NCBI RefSeq assembly: GCF_000412695.1
Contig: NC_021499.1
Coordinates: 4,216,001 to 4,280,000 of the forward strand
Reading direction: 5' to 3'
DNA from: Pseudomonas resinovorans NBRC 106553
Lineage (GTDB): Bacteria > Pseudomonadota > Gammaproteobacteria > Pseudomonadales > Pseudomonadaceae
DNA: 64,000 nucleotides
Part shown: in pieces, positions 1 through 8,978 of the stretch
How the letters are laid out: each line of letters starts with the position of its first letter
How positions within the stretch are numbered: position 1 is the stretch's first letter
Notes under the pieces: generated by a model
Seen by the model: the letters and a program-made list of their open reading frames with translations, nothing else
Told to the model about the DNA's origin: nothing
Databases searched by the model: none
Position numbers and translations under genes: made by a program

Positions 1-1362
1 GCCTCCACCGACCTCTACGCCAGTCGCGAAAAAATCTACACCCGAGCCTTCACCGGGCTGTTCCGCAACCTGCGGATGGCCGGCGGCGCCTTCCTCTTCC
101 TGCTCTACTTCGGCACCGTCTGGCTCAACTGGAACGAGCGCCAGGCCGTCTGGTGGAACCTGCCCGAGCGCAAGTTCTACATCTTCGGCGCCACCTTCTG
201 GCCCCAGGACTTCATCCTGCTGTCGGGCCTGCTGATCATCTGCGCCTTCGGGCTGTTCTTCATCACCGTGTTCGCCGGCCGCGTCTGGTGCGGCTACACC
301 TGCCCGCAGAGCGTCTGGACCTGGATCTTCATGTGGTGCGAGAAGATCACCGAAGGTGACCGCAACCAGCGCATGAAGCTCGACAAGGCTCCCATGAGCG
401 GCCAGAAATTCGCGCGCCGGTTCGCCAAGCACAGCCTCTGGCTGCTGATCGGCTTCGCCACCGGCATGACCTTCGTCGGCTACTTCACCCCCATCCGCGA
501 ACTGGTCTTCGAATTCTTCACAGGCGCCGCCAGCGGCTGGGCCTACTTCTGGGTCGCCTTCTTCACCCTCGCCACCTACGGCAACGCCGGCTGGCTGCGT
601 GAGCAGGTGTGCATCTACATGTGCCCCTACGCGCGCTTCCAGAGCGTGATGTTCGACAAGGACACCCTGATCGTCTCCTACGATCCCCGTCGCGGCGAAT
701 CCCGTGGTCCGCGCAAGAAAGGCGTCGACTACAAGGCCCAGGGCCTGGGCGACTGCATCGACTGCACCATGTGCGTCCAGGTCTGCCCCACCGGCATCGA
801 CATCCGCGACGGCCTGCAGATCGAATGCATCGGCTGCGCCGCCTGCATCGACGCCTGCGACAGCATCATGGAGAAGATGAACTATCCCAAGGGGTTGATC
901 AGCTACACCACTGAACACAACCTGAACGGTCAGACGACTCACCTGCTCCGTCCGCGCCTGATCGGTTACGCTATCGCCCTTGTCGCCATGATCGGCTTCT
1001 TCTTCTACGCCGTGGCCAGCCGTTCCCTGGTGGAACTGGACGTGATCAAGGACCGCGTGCTGTTCCGCGAGAACGAGCAAGGGCGAATCGAGAACGTCTA
1101 CACCCTGAAGATCATGAACAAGGCACAGGTCGACCAGACCTTCGTCATCGAAGCCGAAGGCCTCGACGGCCTGATCTACGAAGGCAAGCGCGAAGTCCGC
1201 GCCGACGCCGGCGAAGTCCTCTCGGTACCGGTGGAACTGTCCATCGAGCCGGACCAGCTGCCGTCCAGCGCCAACAAGATCCTCTTCCGCGTCCACAGCG
1301 CGGACGATCCCAGCATCAAGACCGACGCCGACAGCCGCTTCATCGGCCCCAGCGTCCGCTAG
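1..1362 (+). CDS. ccoG: Cytochrome c oxidase accessory protein CcoG (partial, 5' end outside window)
   Basis: The reading frame is open from base 1, so the start lies upstream; an internal ATG at 76 is not the true start. CcoG is a membrane ferredoxin-like protein needed to mature cbb3-type cytochrome oxidase, in the FixG/RdxA family. The translation shows several membrane segments, cysteine pairs CGYTCPQ and CIYMCPYARF, and two 4Fe-4S clusters in CIDCTMCVQVCPTG and CIGCAACIDACD. A last membrane segment and the FixG C-terminal immunoglobulin-like domain follow. It is the first visible gene of a same-strand run with ccoH, ccoI and ccoS, 15 bp before ccoH. The identification rests on motifs and gene order together. 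Confidence 0.95.
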   Translation, partial: ASTDLYASREKIYTRAFTGLFRNLRMAGGAFLFLLYFGTVWLNWNERQAVWWNLPERKFYIFGATFWPQDFILLSGLLIICAFGLFFITVFAGRVWCGYTCPQSVWTWIFMWCEKITEGDRNQRMKLDKAPMSGQKFARRFAKHSLWLLIGFATGMTFVGYFTPIRELVFEFFTGAASGWAYFWVAFFTLATYGNAGWLREQVCIYMCPYARFQSVMFDKDTLIVSYDPRRGESRGPRKKGVDYKAQGLGDCIDCTMCVQVCPTGIDIRDGLQIECIGCAACIDACDSIMEKMNYPKGLISYTTEHNLNGQTTHLLRPRLIGYAIALVAMIGFFFYAVASRSLVELDVIKDRVLFRENEQGRIENVYTLKIMNKAQVDQTFVIEAEGLDGLIYEGKREVRADAGEVLSVPVELSIEPDQLPSSANKILFRVHSADDPSIKTDADSRFIGPSVR

Positions 1363-1377
1363 CAGAACGGAATACCC

Positions 1378-1878
1378 ATGCAGTCCGAATCGCCCACGAG
1401 CACCTGGTACAAGCAACCCTGGCCCTGGTTCATCCTCGCCATCCTCGGCACCTCCGTGGTGCTGGGCAGCAGCTTGCTGGTGATCGCCAGCAAGAACCCG
1501 CCGAGCCTGGTGGCCGACAACTATTACGAAGTCGGCAAAGGCATCAACACTTCCCTGGAACGCGAGAACCTGGCCAAGAAGCTGGGCATGCGCGCCGACC
1601 TGCAGATGGACCAGGCCAGTGGCAGCATCGACCTGCAACTGCAGGGTGAAAGCCGTCCGCAGCAACTGGTGCTGAGCCTGATCTCCCCCACCCAGCCGGA
1701 GAAGGACCGCCGCGTCGTGCTCCAGCCCCAGGCCGACGGTCACTACCGTGGCCAGGTGGAAGACAGCGTCAGCGGCCGTCGCTTCGTCGAGCTGATCGGC
1801 CAGGAGCAAGGCCAGGACTGGCGCCTGTTCGAAGAGGAAACCCTGACCCAGGGCAGCGCCATTCGCCTCGGCGAATAA
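1378..1878 (+). CDS. ccoH: FixH/CcoH family cbb3 oxidase assembly protein
   Basis: This 166-residue protein has one N-terminal membrane segment (about residues 14-36) followed by a periplasmic domain containing [11 protein letters not shown], a FixH family signature. FixH/CcoH proteins help assemble cbb3 oxidase and are thought to stabilise or assist copper delivery by the FixI/CcoI ATPase. It sits between ccoG and ccoI with short gaps of 15 and 6 bp, which supports one transcript. The ATG start leaves only a weak ribosome binding site (GGAATACCC), which is common inside this operon. Confidence 0.9.
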   Translation: MQSESPTSTWYKQPWPWFILAILGTSVVLGSSLLVIASKNPPSLVADNYYEVGKGINTSLERENLAKKLGMRADLQMDQASGSIDLQLQGESRPQQLVLSLISPTQPEKDRRVVLQPQADGHYRGQVEDSVSGRRFVELIGQEQGQDWRLFEEETLTQGSAIRLGE

Positions 1879-1884
1879 GCGCCG

Positions 1885-4284
1885 ATGAGCGCACCGCAAC
1901 CCTGCTACCACTGCGGCCTGCCGGTACCCAAAGGCAGCCGCTTCGAGGCCCGCGTGCTGGGAGAGACGCGGGCCATGTGCTGTCCGGGGTGCCAGGCGGT
2001 GGCCGAGGCCATCGTCGCCGGCGGCCTGGAAAGCTACTACCGCCACCGCAGCGACTCCGCCCCCAACCCCGACGCCCTGCCCCGCGAGCTGCCCGACGAG
2101 CTCGCGCTGTATGACCGCGCCGAGGTACAGCAGCCCTTCGTCCAGCACCAGGGCGAACTCAGCGAAACCTGCCTGCTCATCGAAGGCATCAGCTGCGCCG
2201 CCTGCGGCTGGCTGATCGAGAAGCACCTGAAAACCCTGCCGGGCGTCGCCGAAGCCAGCCTCAACCTCTCCAACCATCGCCTGCAGGTGCGCTGGTCCGA
2301 TAGCCAGCTGCCCCTGAGCGCGCTGCTCAAGGCGCTGCGCAAGATCGGCTACGCCGGCCATCCCTACAAGGCCGACGAGGCCGCCGAGCGCCTGGCCAGC
2401 GAGAACCGTCGCGCCATGCGCCAGCTGGGCGTGGCGGGCCTTCTGTGGATGCAGGTGATGATGGCCGCCATGGCCACCTGGCCGGAATTCAACATCGACC
2501 TGTCGCCGGAGCTGGACACCATCCTGCGCTGGGTCAGCCTGTTCCTCACCACCCCCATCGTCTTCTACTGCTGCGGCCAGTTCTTCCGTGGCGCCCTGCG
2601 CGACCTGCGCACCCGCCACCTGACCATGGACGTCTCGGTATCCCTGGCCATCGGCGGCGCCTACGTCGCCGGCATCTGGTCCACGGTCACCGGGGTGGGC
2701 GAGCTCTACTTCGACGCGGTGGGCATGTTCGCCCTGTTCCTCCTGGCCGGCCGCTACCTCGAACGCCGCGCCCGCGAACGCACGGCGGCGGCCACCGCGC
2801 AACTGGTCAACCTGCTGCCCGCCTCCTGCCTGCGCCTCGACGGCCAAGGGCACAGCGAGCGCATCCTGCTCAGCGAACTGAAGGTCGGCGACCGCGTACT
2901 GGTGCCGCCGGGCGCCCTGCTGCCGGCCGATGGCCGCATCCTCCAGGGCCAGTCCAGCGTCGACGAGTCCCTGCTCACAGGCGAATACCTGCCCCTGCCG
3001 CGCCGCGAAGGCGACGCCGTCACCGCCGGCACCCTCAACGTCGAAGGCCCGCTGACCCTCGAAGTCCAGGCGCTGGGCGACGACACCCGCCTGTCCGCCA
3101 TCGTCCGCCTGCTGGAACGCGCCCAGGCCGACAAGCCGCGCCTGGCAGAAGTGGCCGACAAGGTGGCTCAGTGGTTCCTCATCATCGTCCTCGGCGCCGC
3201 CGCCATCGTCGGCCTCGTCTGGTGGCAGATCGACCCACAGCGCGCCTTCTGGGTCGTGCTCTCGCTGCTGGTGGCCACCTGCCCCTGCGCCCTGGCCCTG
3301 GCCACCCCCACCGCGCTGACCACGGCCACCGGCAGCCTGCACAAGCTCGGCCTGCTGCTGACCCGTGGCCATGTGCTGGAAGGCCTGAACCAGATCGACA
3401 CGGTGATCTTCGACAAGACCGGCACCCTCACCGAAGGCCGCCTGACCCTGAACGCCATCCATACCCTGGGCAGCCTCGACCGCGATGCCTGCCTGGGCCT
3501 GGCCGCGGCCCTGGAGAACCGTTCGGAGCACCCCATCGCCCGTGCCTTCGGCCGTGCCCCGCAAGCGGCCGGGCAAGTGGACAGCATTCCCGGCCGTGGC
3601 CTCGAAGGCCGCGTCGGCGAGCACCTGCTGCGGATCGGCCAGCCCGATTTCGTCGCCGAACTGAGCGGCCAGCCGACACCGGCCATCCCCGGCGACCAGG
3701 GCCAGTGGCTGCTGCTCGGAGACGAACAGAGGCCACTGGCCTGGTTCGTCCTTGACGACCGCCTGCGCGAGGACGCCCCCGCCCTGCTCGATGCCTGCCG
3801 CGAACGCGGCTGGAAGCTCCTGCTGCTCTCCGGCGACAGCTCGCCCATGGTCGCCGGCATCGCCCGGGAACTGGGCATCGACGACGCCCGTGGCGGCCTT
3901 ACCCCGGACGCCAAGCTGGACGTGCTGCGCCAGCTCCACCAGCAAGGCCACAAGGTGCTGATGCTGGGCGACGGGGTCAACGACGTGCCGGTGCTGGCCG
4001 GCGCCGACATCAGCATCGCCATGGGCAGCGCCACCGACCTCGCCAAGACCAGCGCCGACGCCGTGCTGTTGTCCAACCGCCTGGACAGCCTGGTGCAGGC
4101 CTTCGCCCTGGCCCGCCGTACCCGCCGCATCATCATCGAGAACCTGGCCTGGGCGACCCTGTACAATGGCCTGGTGCTGCCCTTCGCCGCCCTCGGCTGG
4201 ATCACCCCGCTCTGGGCGGCCTTCGGCATGTCGGTCAGCTCGCTGCTGGTGGTGCTCAACGCCCTGCGCCTGGCCCGCACCTGA
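1885..4284 (+). CDS. ccoI: Copper-translocating P1B-type ATPase CcoI/FixI
   Basis: This 799-residue protein exports or delivers copper for cbb3 oxidase assembly. The N-terminus carries CYHCGLP and CCPGC cysteine motifs, then a heavy-metal-associated domain with GISCAACGWLIE (about residues 96-107). Eight membrane segments surround the P-type core. The ion-binding CPC motif (CPCALALATP), the phosphorylation site DKTGTLT and the hinge GDGVNDVPVL are all intact. The extra N-terminal cysteine-rich region is typical of FixI rather than of the detoxifying CopA ATPases. It starts 6 bp after ccoH and ends 25 bp before ccoS. Confidence 0.96.
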   Translation: MSAPQPCYHCGLPVPKGSRFEARVLGETRAMCCPGCQAVAEAIVAGGLESYYRHRSDSAPNPDALPRELPDELALYDRAEVQQPFVQHQGELSETCLLIEGISCAACGWLIEKHLKTLPGVAEASLNLSNHRLQVRWSDSQLPLSALLKALRKIGYAGHPYKADEAAERLASENRRAMRQLGVAGLLWMQVMMAAMATWPEFNIDLSPELDTILRWVSLFLTTPIVFYCCGQFFRGALRDLRTRHLTMDVSVSLAIGGAYVAGIWSTVTGVGELYFDAVGMFALFLLAGRYLERRARERTAAATAQLVNLLPASCLRLDGQGHSERILLSELKVGDRVLVPPGALLPADGRILQGQSSVDESLLTGEYLPLPRREGDAVTAGTLNVEGPLTLEVQALGDDTRLSAIVRLLERAQADKPRLAEVADKVAQWFLIIVLGAAAIVGLVWWQIDPQRAFWVVLSLLVATCPCALALATPTALTTATGSLHKLGLLLTRGHVLEGLNQIDTVIFDKTGTLTEGRLTLNAIHTLGSLDRDACLGLAAALENRSEHPIARAFGRAPQAAGQVDSIPGRGLEGRVGEHLLRIGQPDFVAELSGQPTPAIPGDQGQWLLLGDEQRPLAWFVLDDRLREDAPALLDACRERGWKLLLLSGDSSPMVAGIARELGIDDARGGLTPDAKLDVLRQLHQQGHKVLMLGDGVNDVPVLAGADISIAMGSATDLAKTSADAVLLSNRLDSLVQAFALARRTRRIIIENLAWATLYNGLVLPFAALGWITPLWAAFGMSVSSLLVVLNALRLART

Positions 4285-4309
4285 TCTCAATCCACCACCG
4301 GAGTCCCCC

Positions 4310-4531
4310 ATGCCAGCGCTCTACATACTGATTCCGGTCGCCGTCGGCCTGGTCGGTTTCGCCATCTGGCTGTTCTTCTGGGCAGTGGACAGCGGCCAGT
4401 ACGACGACCTCGACGGCCCGGCCCACAGCATCCTCTTCGACGACGAGGACCCCAAGCACCAGGCCGGCATCGCCGAAGCCAAGGGCGAAGACAAGGACAA
4501 GGCGGACGAGCAGGACAAGCCCCGTGGCTGA
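4310..4531 (+). CDS. ccoS: cbb3-type cytochrome oxidase assembly protein CcoS
   Basis: This 73-residue protein begins MPALYILIPVAVGLVGFAIW, a single membrane anchor. The conserved acidic stretch GQYDDLDGPAHSILFDDE follows and ends in a charged lysine/aspartate tail. This is the CcoS pattern; CcoS is required to insert cofactors into cbb3 oxidase. The start at 4310 has a GGAG ribosome binding site 6-7 bases upstream. Its 3' end overlaps the next gene by 8 bases, which suggests translational coupling. Confidence 0.93.
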   Translation: MPALYILIPVAVGLVGFAIWLFFWAVDSGQYDDLDGPAHSILFDDEDPKHQAGIAEAKGEDKDKADEQDKPRG

Positions 4532-5249
4532 ACTGGCTCCACTGCTGCTTTCCGCGTTCATCCTCGGCCTGCTCGGCGGCGGCCATTGCCTGGGCATGTG
4601 CGGCGGCCTGATGGGCGCCCTGACCCTGGCCATCCCGCCGGAGCAGCGCGCCAGGCGCTTGCGCCTGCTGCTGGCCTACAACGTCGGGCGCATTGCCAGC
4701 TATACGCTCGCCGGCCTGCTCATCGGCCTCGCCGGCTGGGCCATCGCCAGCAGCCCCGCCGCCATGGGCCTGCGCGTGGTGGCCGCCGTGCTGCTGATCA
4801 CCATGGGCCTGTACCTGGCCGGCTGGTGGAGCGGCCTGACCCGCATCGAAGCCCTGGGCCAGGGCCTCTGGCGCCATATCCAACCAATAGCGCGCAAGCT
4901 GCTGCCGGTGTCGTCCCTGCCCCGCGCCCTGCTGTTGGGCGGGCTCTGGGGCTGGCTCCCCTGCGGGCTGGTCTACAGCACCCTGCTCTGGTCGGCCAGC
5001 CAGGGGTCGGCGGCGGACAGCGCGCTGCTGATGCTGGCCTTCGGCGTCGGCACCCTGCCGGTCCTGGTGGCCACGGGCCTGGCCGCCGAACGCCTGACCG
5101 CACTGCTGCGCAAGCGCGGCATCCGCATCGCCGGCGGCCTGCTGGTGATCCTCTTCGGCCTCTGGACCCTGCCCGGACCGCACCAGGCCTGGCTGATGGG
5201 CCACGGCGGCCACAACGCCGCCAGCGAGCAACACCAGCACAGCCACTGA
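4524..5249 (+). CDS. Sulfite exporter TauE/SafE family (UreH-like) membrane protein
   Basis: This 241-residue polytopic protein starts with GTG and overlaps ccoS by 8 bases. The N-terminal loop has GGGHCLGMCGG and the middle has WLPCGLVYSTLLW, both typical of the TauE/SafE or UreH-like family found beside cbb3 assembly genes. The C-terminus is histidine-rich (GHGGHNAASEQHQHSH). The motif Cys/Met residues, the histidine tail and the operon position point to metal handling, perhaps copper supply to the oxidase, but this is inference. No sulfite-related gene is nearby. Confidence 0.85.
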   Translation: MAELAPLLLSAFILGLLGGGHCLGMCGGLMGALTLAIPPEQRARRLRLLLAYNVGRIASYTLAGLLIGLAGWAIASSPAAMGLRVVAAVLLITMGLYLAGWWSGLTRIEALGQGLWRHIQPIARKLLPVSSLPRALLLGGLWGWLPCGLVYSTLLWSASQGSAADSALLMLAFGVGTLPVLVATGLAAERLTALLRKRGIRIAGGLLVILFGLWTLPGPHQAWLMGHGGHNAASEQHQHSH

Positions 5250-5254
5250 ACGGC

Positions 5255-5268
5255 TTGATACAAATCAA
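5255..5268 (+). promoter_or_regulatory. ANR/FNR box upstream of hemN
   Basis: The 14 bases TTGATACAAATCAA match the FNR/ANR consensus TTGAT-N4-ATCAA at every defined position. The site is centred about 70 bp before the hemN start and lies just after the stop codon of the preceding gene. It implies that hemN is activated under low oxygen by ANR, which is encoded 2 kb downstream. Confidence 0.93.
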
Positions 5269-5330
5269 GATCGCCCAGGTCACGGGCCCCTAGACTGCCA
5301 GCCACTGACAGACTTTCCGGGGATGCCCGC

Positions 5331-6713
5331 ATGCTCGACAACATTCGCTGGGATACGGACCTGATCCGCCGCTACGACACCCCCGGCCCCCGCTACACCT
5401 CCTACCCCACCGCCGTGCAGTTCAACCACAAGGTGGCGTCCTTCGACCTGCTCCACGCCCTGCGCGACAGCCGCAAGGCCTGCCGCCCACTGTCGCTCTA
5501 CGTGCACGTGCCGTTCTGCGCGAACATCTGCTACTACTGCGCCTGCAACAAGGTCATCACCAAGGACCGTGGCCGCGCCCTGCCCTACCTGGAGCGCCTC
5601 GAGCGGGAAATCGAACTGATCGCCTGCCACCTAGCCCCCAAGCAACGGGTCGAGCAACTGCACTTTGGCGGCGGCACCCCGACCTTCCTCAGCCACGACG
5701 AACTGCGCCGGCTCATGGGCCACCTGCGCAAGCACTTCCATCTGCTGGACGACGATTCCGGCGACTACGGCATCGAGATCGACCCCCGGGAGGCCGACTG
5801 GCCCACCATGGGCCTGCTGCGCGAACTGGGCTTCAACCGCGTCAGCCTCGGCGTGCAGGACCTGGACCCGGCGGTGCAGCGCGCGGTCAACCGCCTGCAG
5901 AGCCTCGACGAGACCCGCGCCATAGTCGAAGCCGCGCGTACCCTGCAGTACCGCTCGCTGAACCTCGACCTGATCTACGGTCTGCCCAAGCAGAACCCGG
6001 ACGGCTTCGCCCGCACCCTGGACGAAGTGATCGCCCTGCAGCCGGACCGCCTCTCGGTGTTCAACTACGCCCACCTGCCGGAGCGCTTCATGCCCCAGCG
6101 GCGCATCCGCAACGAAGACCTGCCCAGCCCCGGGCAAAAGCTGGAGATGCTCCAGCGCAGCAGTGAACAGCTGGCCGCCGCCGGTTACCGCTACATCGGC
6201 ATGGACCACTTCGCCCTGCCCCACGACGAGCTGGCCATCGCCCAGGAGGATGGCCGCCTGCAGCGCAACTTCCAGGGCTACACCACCCACGGCCACTGCG
6301 ACCTGATCGGCCTCGGGGTATCGGCCATCAGCCAGGTGGGCGACCTCTACTGCCAGAACACCGCGCAGATCAACGACTACCAGAACGCCCTGGACGCGGG
6401 CCTGCTGGCCACCGAGCGGGGCTTGCTATGCGATCAGGACGACCGCGTCCGGCGGGCGGTGATCCAGCAACTGATCTGCGAGTTCGAGCTGGACTTCGAC
6501 AGCATCGAAGGCCGCTTCAACATCGAATTTCGCGGCTACTTCGCCGACATCTGGCCACAATTGCAGCAAATGCACGCGGATCGCCTGATCGACCTCAGCG
6601 AAAACCGGATCGACGTGCTGCCGGCCGGCCGCCTGCTGGTGCGCGCCCTGTGCATGCTCTTCGACGCCTACCTGCCGGCGCAGAACCAGCAGCGCTTCTC
6701 CCGGGTGATCTGA
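5331..6713 (+). CDS. hemN: Oxygen-independent coproporphyrinogen III oxidase HemN
   Basis: This 460-residue radical SAM enzyme decarboxylates coproporphyrinogen III to protoporphyrinogen IX in haem synthesis without oxygen. The cluster-binding motif reads CANICYYCAC (CxxxCxxC, about residues 62-71). It is followed by the glycine-rich HFGGGTPTFLS motif and the HemN C-terminal domain. The length matches true HemN (about 455-460) and not the shorter HemW paralogues. Control by the ANR box 62 bp upstream makes sense because haem is needed for the anaerobic and microaerobic oxidases. Confidence 0.97.
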   Translation: MLDNIRWDTDLIRRYDTPGPRYTSYPTAVQFNHKVASFDLLHALRDSRKACRPLSLYVHVPFCANICYYCACNKVITKDRGRALPYLERLEREIELIACHLAPKQRVEQLHFGGGTPTFLSHDELRRLMGHLRKHFHLLDDDSGDYGIEIDPREADWPTMGLLRELGFNRVSLGVQDLDPAVQRAVNRLQSLDETRAIVEAARTLQYRSLNLDLIYGLPKQNPDGFARTLDEVIALQPDRLSVFNYAHLPERFMPQRRIRNEDLPSPGQKLEMLQRSSEQLAAAGYRYIGMDHFALPHDELAIAQEDGRLQRNFQGYTTHGHCDLIGLGVSAISQVGDLYCQNTAQINDYQNALDAGLLATERGLLCDQDDRVRRAVIQQLICEFELDFDSIEGRFNIEFRGYFADIWPQLQQMHADRLIDLSENRIDVLPAGRLLVRALCMLFDAYLPAQNQQRFSRVI

Positions 6714-6720
6714 ACCCGCC

Positions 6721-7176
6721 TCAACCGGCGAGCAGCTTGCCCAGCTCGCCGGCCTGCTCCTGGCTGAGGTTGGCGTCGCGCACCGCCTTGACCAGGTTGG
6801 CGTTGGCACTGCCCAGCGCCCCCTGCAGGGACGCCAACTGGCCCTGTACCGCTTCCAGCCGCTGCCTGCGGGTTTCCTCGTCCAGGCCGGGGTCGCTGGC
6901 GATCGCCTGCAACTCCGCCTTGCGCTCGGCGATCTGCGCCTTGAGCTCGCGGATCATCTTCAAGAGCTCCTTGATGCGGTCCGGCAGGCTGCTCTCGTCG
7001 ATATCGTCGTTCTTCTGCGGCTTGCCGGCCTTGCCCAGGTCCGACAGGCTGACGCGGATTCCCTGGAGCACGGTGGCCCGATCCTCGGGCTCGTCACCCC
7101 GCTCCTTGGCTGCGACCTGTCGCCGCACCGCCTCCGACAGCCGTGCCACTGAGTTGTTGACGTCCAGGCTCAACAT
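6721..7176 (-). CDS. Conserved hypothetical coiled-coil protein
   Basis: I do not recognise a characterised family. The 151-residue product is soluble, charged and mostly helical, with a coiled-coil stretch in the middle (SLPDRIKELLKMIRELKAQI and the following heptads). I chose the second ATG (7176) because a GGGAGG ribosome binding site lies 8 bases upstream of it and only 2 bases from the alternative ATG at 7182. It lies convergent to hemN with a 7-bp gap and divergent to anr. A protein of this kind between hemN and anr is common in Pseudomonas as far as I recall. Confidence 0.75.
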   Translation of the reverse strand: MLSLDVNNSVARLSEAVRRQVAAKERGDEPEDRATVLQGIRVSLSDLGKAGKPQKNDDIDESSLPDRIKELLKMIRELKAQIAERKAELQAIASDPGLDEETRRQRLEAVQGQLASLQGALGSANANLVKAVRDANLSQEQAGELGKLLAG

Positions 7177-7321
7177 AGACATTTCCTCCCTATGACTCCC
7201 CCCGATGTCGGCCTCCGGAACCAGAACTTGAACGATGCGTCAGGTAGGCTTTTTCTGGCCGTCACCTGCCCCCTGCGTTACCCTTACGGGCATTGTGTGA
7301 TTGCATTGCAAGGAAGAGCCC

Positions 7322-8056
7322 ATGTCCGAAACCATCAAGGTGCGTAACCTTCCCCAGGCCCACTGCAAGGATTGCAGCCTGGCGGCCCTGTGCCTGCCCC
7401 TGTCGTTGAACATGGAAGACATGGATGCACTGGACGAGATCGTCAAACGCGGTCGCCCCCTGAAGAAAGGCGAACTGCTGTTCCGCCAGGGCGATGCCTT
7501 CGGCTCCGTCTTCGCCGTGCGCTCGGGCGCCCTGAAGACCTTCACCGTCACCGACGCCGGTGAAGAGCAGATCACCGGCTTCCACCTGCCCAGCGAGCTG
7601 GTCGGCCTGTCCGGCATGGACACCGAGCTTTACCCGGTATCCGCCCAAGCCCTGGAAACCACCTCGGTGTGCGAGATCCCCTTCGAACACCTCGACGAAC
7701 TCTCGGTCCAGTTGCCGCAGCTGCGCCGCCAACTGATGCGCGTGATGAGCCGGGAAATCCGCGACGACCAGCAGATGATGCTGCTGCTGTCGAAGAAGAC
7801 CGCCGACGAGCGCATCGCCACCTTCCTGGTCAACCTGTCGGCCCGTTTCCGCGCTCGTGGCTTCTCCGCCAACCAGTTCCGCCTGGCCATGTCGCGCAAC
7901 GAAATCGGCAACTACCTGGGCCTGGCGGTGGAGACCGTTTCCCGCGTCTTCACCCGTTTCCAGCAGGCCAACCTGATCGCCGCCGAGGGCAAGGAAGTGC
8001 ATATCCTCGATCCCATCGAACTCTGCGCCATGGCCGGCGGCAGTATCGAAAGCTGA
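7322..8056 (+). CDS. anr: Anaerobic/microaerobic transcriptional regulator ANR (FNR family)
   Basis: This 244-residue CRP/FNR-family regulator senses oxygen through a 4Fe-4S cluster. The N-terminal ligands are C15, C18 and C24 ([11 protein letters not shown]) and the fourth is at about residue 117 (TTSVCEIPF). A cyclic-nucleotide-binding fold and a C-terminal helix-turn-helix follow ([18 protein letters not shown]), with the E--SR recognition residues that read TTGAT half sites. The start at 7322 follows an AAGGAAG ribosome binding site and gives the usual ANR length; the in-frame ATG at 7301 would add seven unlikely residues. Its own box lies before hemN at 5255. Confidence 0.97.
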   Translation: MSETIKVRNLPQAHCKDCSLAALCLPLSLNMEDMDALDEIVKRGRPLKKGELLFRQGDAFGSVFAVRSGALKTFTVTDAGEEQITGFHLPSELVGLSGMDTELYPVSAQALETTSVCEIPFEHLDELSVQLPQLRRQLMRVMSREIRDDQQMMLLLSKKTADERIATFLVNLSARFRARGFSANQFRLAMSRNEIGNYLGLAVETVSRVFTRFQQANLIAAEGKEVHILDPIELCAMAGGSIES

Positions 8057-8107
8057 TCCCCGCGGGTCCGCGTGCTCCCCCCTGCCCCTTCCTTTCAGGC
8101 TGCAACG

Positions 8108-8656
8108 ATGATTTTCGACGATTTCTCCCTCAAGACCCTGATCCGCCCCGTCCCGGACTTCCCCAAGCCCGGCGTGGTGTTTCGCGACATCACCCCGCTG
8201 TTCCAGTCCCCCCGTGCCCTGCGCCTGGTGGCCGACAGCTTCATCCAGCGCTACGTCGAGGCCGACTTCAGCCACATCGGCGCCATGGACGCCCGTGGCT
8301 TCCTGATCGGCTCGATCATCGCCTACGAACTCAACAAGCCCCTGGTGCTGTTCCGCAAGCAGGGCAAGCTGCCGGCCGACGTGCTCGCCGAGCCCTACCA
8401 GACCGAATACGGCGAAGCCCTGCTGGAAGTGCACAGCGACAGCCTGTGCGAGGGCGACAAGGTGCTGGTCTTCGATGACCTGATCGCCACCGGCGGCACC
8501 CTGCTGGCCGCCGCGCGCCTGGTCCGCCGCATGGGCGCCAGCGTGTTCGAGGCCGCCGCCATCATCGACCTGCCGGAACTCGGCGGCTCGGAACGCCTGG
8601 CCGACGCCGGCATCCCCACCTTCGCCCTGACCGCCTTCGCCCTCGACGAGCGCTGA
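8108..8656 (+). CDS. apt: Adenine phosphoribosyltransferase
   Basis: This 182-residue purine salvage enzyme makes AMP from adenine and PRPP. It contains the PRPP-binding motif [17 protein letters not shown] (about residues 118-134) and the flexible-loop residues FRKQGKLP. The start [19 protein letters not shown] was chosen because Apt proteins begin this way and the earlier GTG at 8072 adds a non-conserved tail. It lies 51 bp behind anr and is followed by a strong hairpin. Confidence 0.96.
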   Translation: MIFDDFSLKTLIRPVPDFPKPGVVFRDITPLFQSPRALRLVADSFIQRYVEADFSHIGAMDARGFLIGSIIAYELNKPLVLFRKQGKLPADVLAEPYQTEYGEALLEVHSDSLCEGDKVLVFDDLIATGGTLLAAARLVRRMGASVFEAAAIIDLPELGGSERLADAGIPTFALTAFALDER

Positions 8657-8680
8657 TCCGCGCGCGGGCCCGGTGAAATT

Positions 8681-8716
8681 CGAAGCCCCTGGCACCACGC
8701 GGTGCCAGGGGCTTCG
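8681..8716 (+). terminator. Hairpin terminator after apt
   Basis: A perfect 16-bp inverted repeat (CGAAGCCCCTGGCACC and its complement) encloses a 4-base loop ACGC, 24 bp after the apt stop codon. Only a weak T-tract (TCGTTC) follows, so termination efficiency is uncertain. It separates the anr-apt unit from the aat operon. Confidence 0.8.
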
Positions 8717-8790
8717 TCGTTCAGGGCGGTGAATTCCGCGAAGCCTCCCACGGAAACGAACCGTAGGTGCGCATTCATTCGCGAATATCG

Positions 8791-8804
8791 TTCGGAAATC
8801 CGAA
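8791..8804. promoter_or_regulatory. AauR-type operator, site 1
   Basis: TTCGGAAATCCGAA is a perfect palindrome of the form TTCGG-N4-CCGAA, which I recall as the reported AauR recognition sequence in Pseudomonas. It is about 117 bp upstream of the sigma-54 promoter at 8921, a normal distance for an enhancer site of a sigma-54 activator. Confidence 0.85.
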
Positions 8805-8821
8805 CGCCGATCGGCCGGATA

Positions 8822-8835
8822 TTCGGCAAGCCGGA
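8822..8835. promoter_or_regulatory. AauR-type operator, site 2 (one mismatch)
   Basis: TTCGGCAAGCCGGA matches TTCGG-N4-CCGAA except for one base. It lies 31 bp from site 1 (start to start), close to three helical turns, so two AauR dimers would bind the same face of the DNA. Confidence 0.7.
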
Positions 8836-8920
8836 CACCACTGGGAAGCGGTCCGTCATAAAATCAATTAAAACCGTTATTTATCAATAAGTTATAAACT
8901 TACGATAAGCACCATACAGC

Positions 8921-8935
8921 TGGCACACATCCTGC
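8921..8935 (+). promoter_or_regulatory. Sigma-54 promoter of the aat operon
   Basis: TGGCACACATCCTGC fits the -24/-12 consensus TGGCAC-N5-TTGC with one mismatch; the invariant GG and GC are 10 bp apart. It lies 74 bp before the aatJ start and downstream of the two AauR sites. AauR, encoded at 15942, is a sigma-54-dependent activator, so site and regulator agree. Confidence 0.85.
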
Positions 8936-8978
8936 CAATACAGATCCCCGACGGACGCGAACAACCGCTCGCGCCGAT

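Noticed and set aside
7301-7321. Upstream ATG for anr
   Set aside because: It adds seven residues before the conserved N-terminus and overlaps the AAGGAAG ribosome binding site of the true start at 7322.
7230-7321. ANR box in the anr promoter (TTGTGTGATTGCATTGCAA)
   Set aside because: It does not keep the TTGAT-N4-ATCAA spacing or half sites.
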